NCBI GenBank assembly: GCA_016714815.1
Contig: JADKBZ010000019.1
Span: 61,543 to 125,542, forward strand
DNA length: 64,000 nt
Direction of reading: 5' to 3'
Source of the DNA: Holophagales bacterium
Lineage (GTDB): Bacteria > Acidobacteriota > Thermoanaerobaculia > UBA5066
Both the position numbers and the translations under genes were made by a program. Shown one piece after another: positions 62,370-64,000 of this stretch. Position 1 is the first letter of the stretch. Each line of letters starts with the position of its first letter. The notes below the pieces were generated by a model. The model did not search any database, was not told the origin of the DNA, and saw only the letters and a program-made list of their open reading frames with translations.

Positions 62370-64000
62370 CTACGGCTTCGGTTCGGGGAAGTTCATCCGG
62401 CGCACGATCGCCTCGAGGCGCGGGTTGCCCGCGAGCCGGGGGTTGATCCGGGACGCGATCGACGCGTAGGCCATGCTCGGCGTCCGGTCCTCCCAGGCCT
62501 TCTCGTAGCAGCGCAGCGCCTCGTCCAATTCGCCGAGGCTGGCGTGGATGTCGGCGTAGGTCGACGGGTCCACGTAGCGTTCCTCCGAGAGGGCGTGGAG
62601 CTCGTCGAGCTTCTGGCGGGCACGGGCGGGCTCCCCGCAGATCGCGTAGGTGGCACCGAGCCAGGCGCGGGAGAGCGGCGCGCCGCCGTCCGCGATCCTC
62701 CGCTCGGCGACCTCGGCCTGGGCCATCGCTTCGGGGCACTTCCCCTGCATCGCCAGGGTCCGGCCCAGCTTGACGTAGCCCCAGGTCCAGTTGGGGTCGA
62801 TGTCGATGGCTCGCCGGAAGGTGGCGGCCGCCTGGTCCAGGTCGCCCCGGATCATGAAGTTGATCGCCATGTCGTGGACCGGGCCGACGGAGAGGGGGTC
62901 GAGCCGGGCCGCATCCTGGCTGTGCGCGAGCCCCTCGTCGAGGCGCCCCAGGGCTGTCAGGAACCACCCGTACTCCTCCTGGCCGACTCGGCTCCCCGGA
63001 TTCAGCTCGATCGCCCGCCGGAACTCCGCCTCCGCGCCCGCCCAGTCCCATTCGAAGTAGAACCGGACGAGGCCGAGCGCGGCGTGCGCCTCGGCGAGGT
63101 CGGGGTCGAGCTCGAGCGCGCGTTTCACGGCCGCACGGGCCCTCTTGAGCGGCTCCTCCCGCCCGCTCCCGCGGAGGAAGGCCTGGCGGGTGTGGGCCTC
63201 CGCGAGCCCCGCGTGGGCGAGGGCGTATTCCGGCGCCTTCGCCACCGCCTGCTGGAAGAGGTCGATGCTCTTGTCCATCTCCTGCTGGTTGCCGACGAGG
63301 AAGCCCCGGGCCTTGAGGTAGAGGCGATAGGCCTCGGGGTCGTCGGTCGCCGCGCGGGCGAGCCTCTCCGTCTCTTCCCCGCTCAGCTGGCGGCGCAGCG
63401 TCCGCGCGATCGTGGCCGCGATCTCGCCCTCGATCTGCAGCACGTCGTCCGCACGCCGGGCGTACTTCTCGCCCCACAGCTGCGTCTCGTCGCGGACGCT
63501 CACGAGCTCCGCGGTGATGGCGAGGCTGGCGCCCCGCTGCGCGAGGCTGCCGAGGAGGAGGGCGTCGACTCCGAGCTTTGCGCCGATCTCCGCCGGACCC
63601 AGCTTCTGTCCCTTGAAGGCGAAGGCGGACTTCCTCGAGATGACCCGCAGCCCGGGAAGGCTCGAGAGTTTGTTGATCAGGCTCTCGGAGATCCCGTCGC
63701 TCAGGTAGTCGTTGGACGGGTCGCCGGTCGCGTTCTCGAATGGGAGAACGGCCACCGACCCGATCGAGGCTCCCCGGCGGGCCTTCCCGTACAGGGCGCC
63801 CGCCACGACGGCGACGGCCGCGACGAGGACGACGGCTCCGACCAGGAGGACGCGCCGGTTCTTCCCGGGCGCGGGAGCCGTCCGTGGCCCCGTTCCCGAC
63901 GCCCGGTCCCGCTGCAGGTTGCGCAGGTCGACGAGAAGGTCCCGCGCGGTGGCGTACCGTCGGTCGCGCTCCTTCTCGAGGCATTTGCGGACGACGCGCT
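62370..64000 (-). CDS. Serine/threonine protein kinase with CadC-like/TPR C-terminus, 5' partial
   Basis: The gene runs off the right edge. The first visible residues, RVVRKCLEKERDRRYATARDLLVDL, are the end of a Hanks-type kinase domain, as found in many acidobacterial kinases. A transmembrane helix follows (VLLVGAVVLVAAVAVVAGALY). Next is a FlgO/CadC-type periplasmic domain with SVAVLPFENATGDPSNDYLSDGISESL and ALLLGSLAQRG. Finally come about six TPR units, for example AHAALGLVRFYFEWDWAGAEAEFRRAIELNP. The protein is expected to sense a signal outside and phosphorylate proteins inside. 543 residues are visible. Confidence 0.88.
   Translation of the reverse strand, partial: RVVRKCLEKERDRRYATARDLLVDLRNLQRDRASGTGPRTAPAPGKNRRVLLVGAVVLVAAVAVVAGALYGKARRGASIGSVAVLPFENATGDPSNDYLSDGISESLINKLSSLPGLRVISRKSAFAFKGQKLGPAEIGAKLGVDALLLGSLAQRGASLAITAELVSVRDETQLWGEKYARRADDVLQIEGEIAATIARTLRRQLSGEETERLARAATDDPEAYRLYLKARGFLVGNQQEMDKSIDLFQQAVAKAPEYALAHAGLAEAHTRQAFLRGSGREEPLKRARAAVKRALELDPDLAEAHAALGLVRFYFEWDWAGAEAEFRRAIELNPGSRVGQEEYGWFLTALGRLDEGLAHSQDAARLDPLSVGPVHDMAINFMIRGDLDQAAATFRRAIDIDPNWTWGYVKLGRTLAMQGKCPEAMAQAEVAERRIADGGAPLSRAWLGATYAICGEPARARQKLDELHALSEERYVDPSTYADIHASLGELDEALRCYEKAWEDRTPSMAYASIASRINPRLAGNPRLEAIVRRMNFPEPKP

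Overview
The window is a 64 kb stretch of very GC-rich bacterial chromosome (visually about 70% GC, with most codons ending in G or C). It holds about 50 protein genes packed with 1-4 bp overlaps, one tRNA, and no rRNA, CRISPR array, phage or complete insertion sequence. A serine/threonine kinase with TPR repeats, paired radical-SAM/B12 proteins, an Icm-type mutase, a LolB-like lipoprotein (so probably two membranes) and large secreted proteins with beta-rich tails suggest a didermic soil or sediment lineage. Acidobacteriota, perhaps Thermoanaerobaculia-like, is my best guess. This is inference; no rRNA is present to settle it.

Layout. 0-6.4 kb: the end of a secreted trypsin-like protease, then a c-di-GMP GGDEF/EAL protein coupled to a PhnD-like periplasmic binding protein. 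6.5-16.2 kb: phosphatase, TrmH-type methyltransferase, AMMECR1 protein, a frameshifted hydrolase, a membrane glycosyltransferase, a PRPP synthetase paralogue, NYN protein, YgfZ, EamA transporter and a secreted repeat protein. 16.2-20.4 kb: an uncharacterised four-gene block (UbiA prenyltransferase, secreted protein, membrane protein with a UbiA-like C-terminal half, exported cyclase-like toroid protein) whose codon use looks different. 20.5-25.4 kb: uvrB, a small membrane protein and PBP1A. 25.5-34 kb: a long leftward housekeeping run, TPR protein - lolB-like - ispE - tRNA-Gln - prs - rplY - pth - rpsF - rpsR - DUF2232 - rplI.

34-42 kb: an isobutyryl-CoA-mutase-type protein, psuG, lipA, ferredoxin, frameshifted cytochrome c, LON-domain protein, AAA ATPase and a long pentapeptide-repeat protein. 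42-47 kb: a Gld-like ABC-2 export operon (ATPase, permease, GldG-like, DUF4340). 47-54.4 kb: a cysteine desulfurase-SelD fusion, then a tungsten/molybdenum aldehyde oxidoreductase module (MoaD-like carrier, AOR, two SCP2-like proteins, iron alcohol dehydrogenase). 54.4-64 kb: esterase, two radical-SAM/B12 proteins, a frameshifted TPR-GGDEF protein, a decayed FAD oxidoreductase and a kinase-TPR protein running off the end.

Two themes stand out. Many genes appear leaderless, with a TANNNT-like -10 box only 5-10 nt before the start codon. Four divergent gene pairs share a 10-bp symmetric element ANNNTANNNT that would supply overlapping -10 boxes on both strands. Separately, three genes are each broken by what looks like one extra base, and a fourth is decayed at its N-terminus. 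Either sequencing error or real decay is possible.
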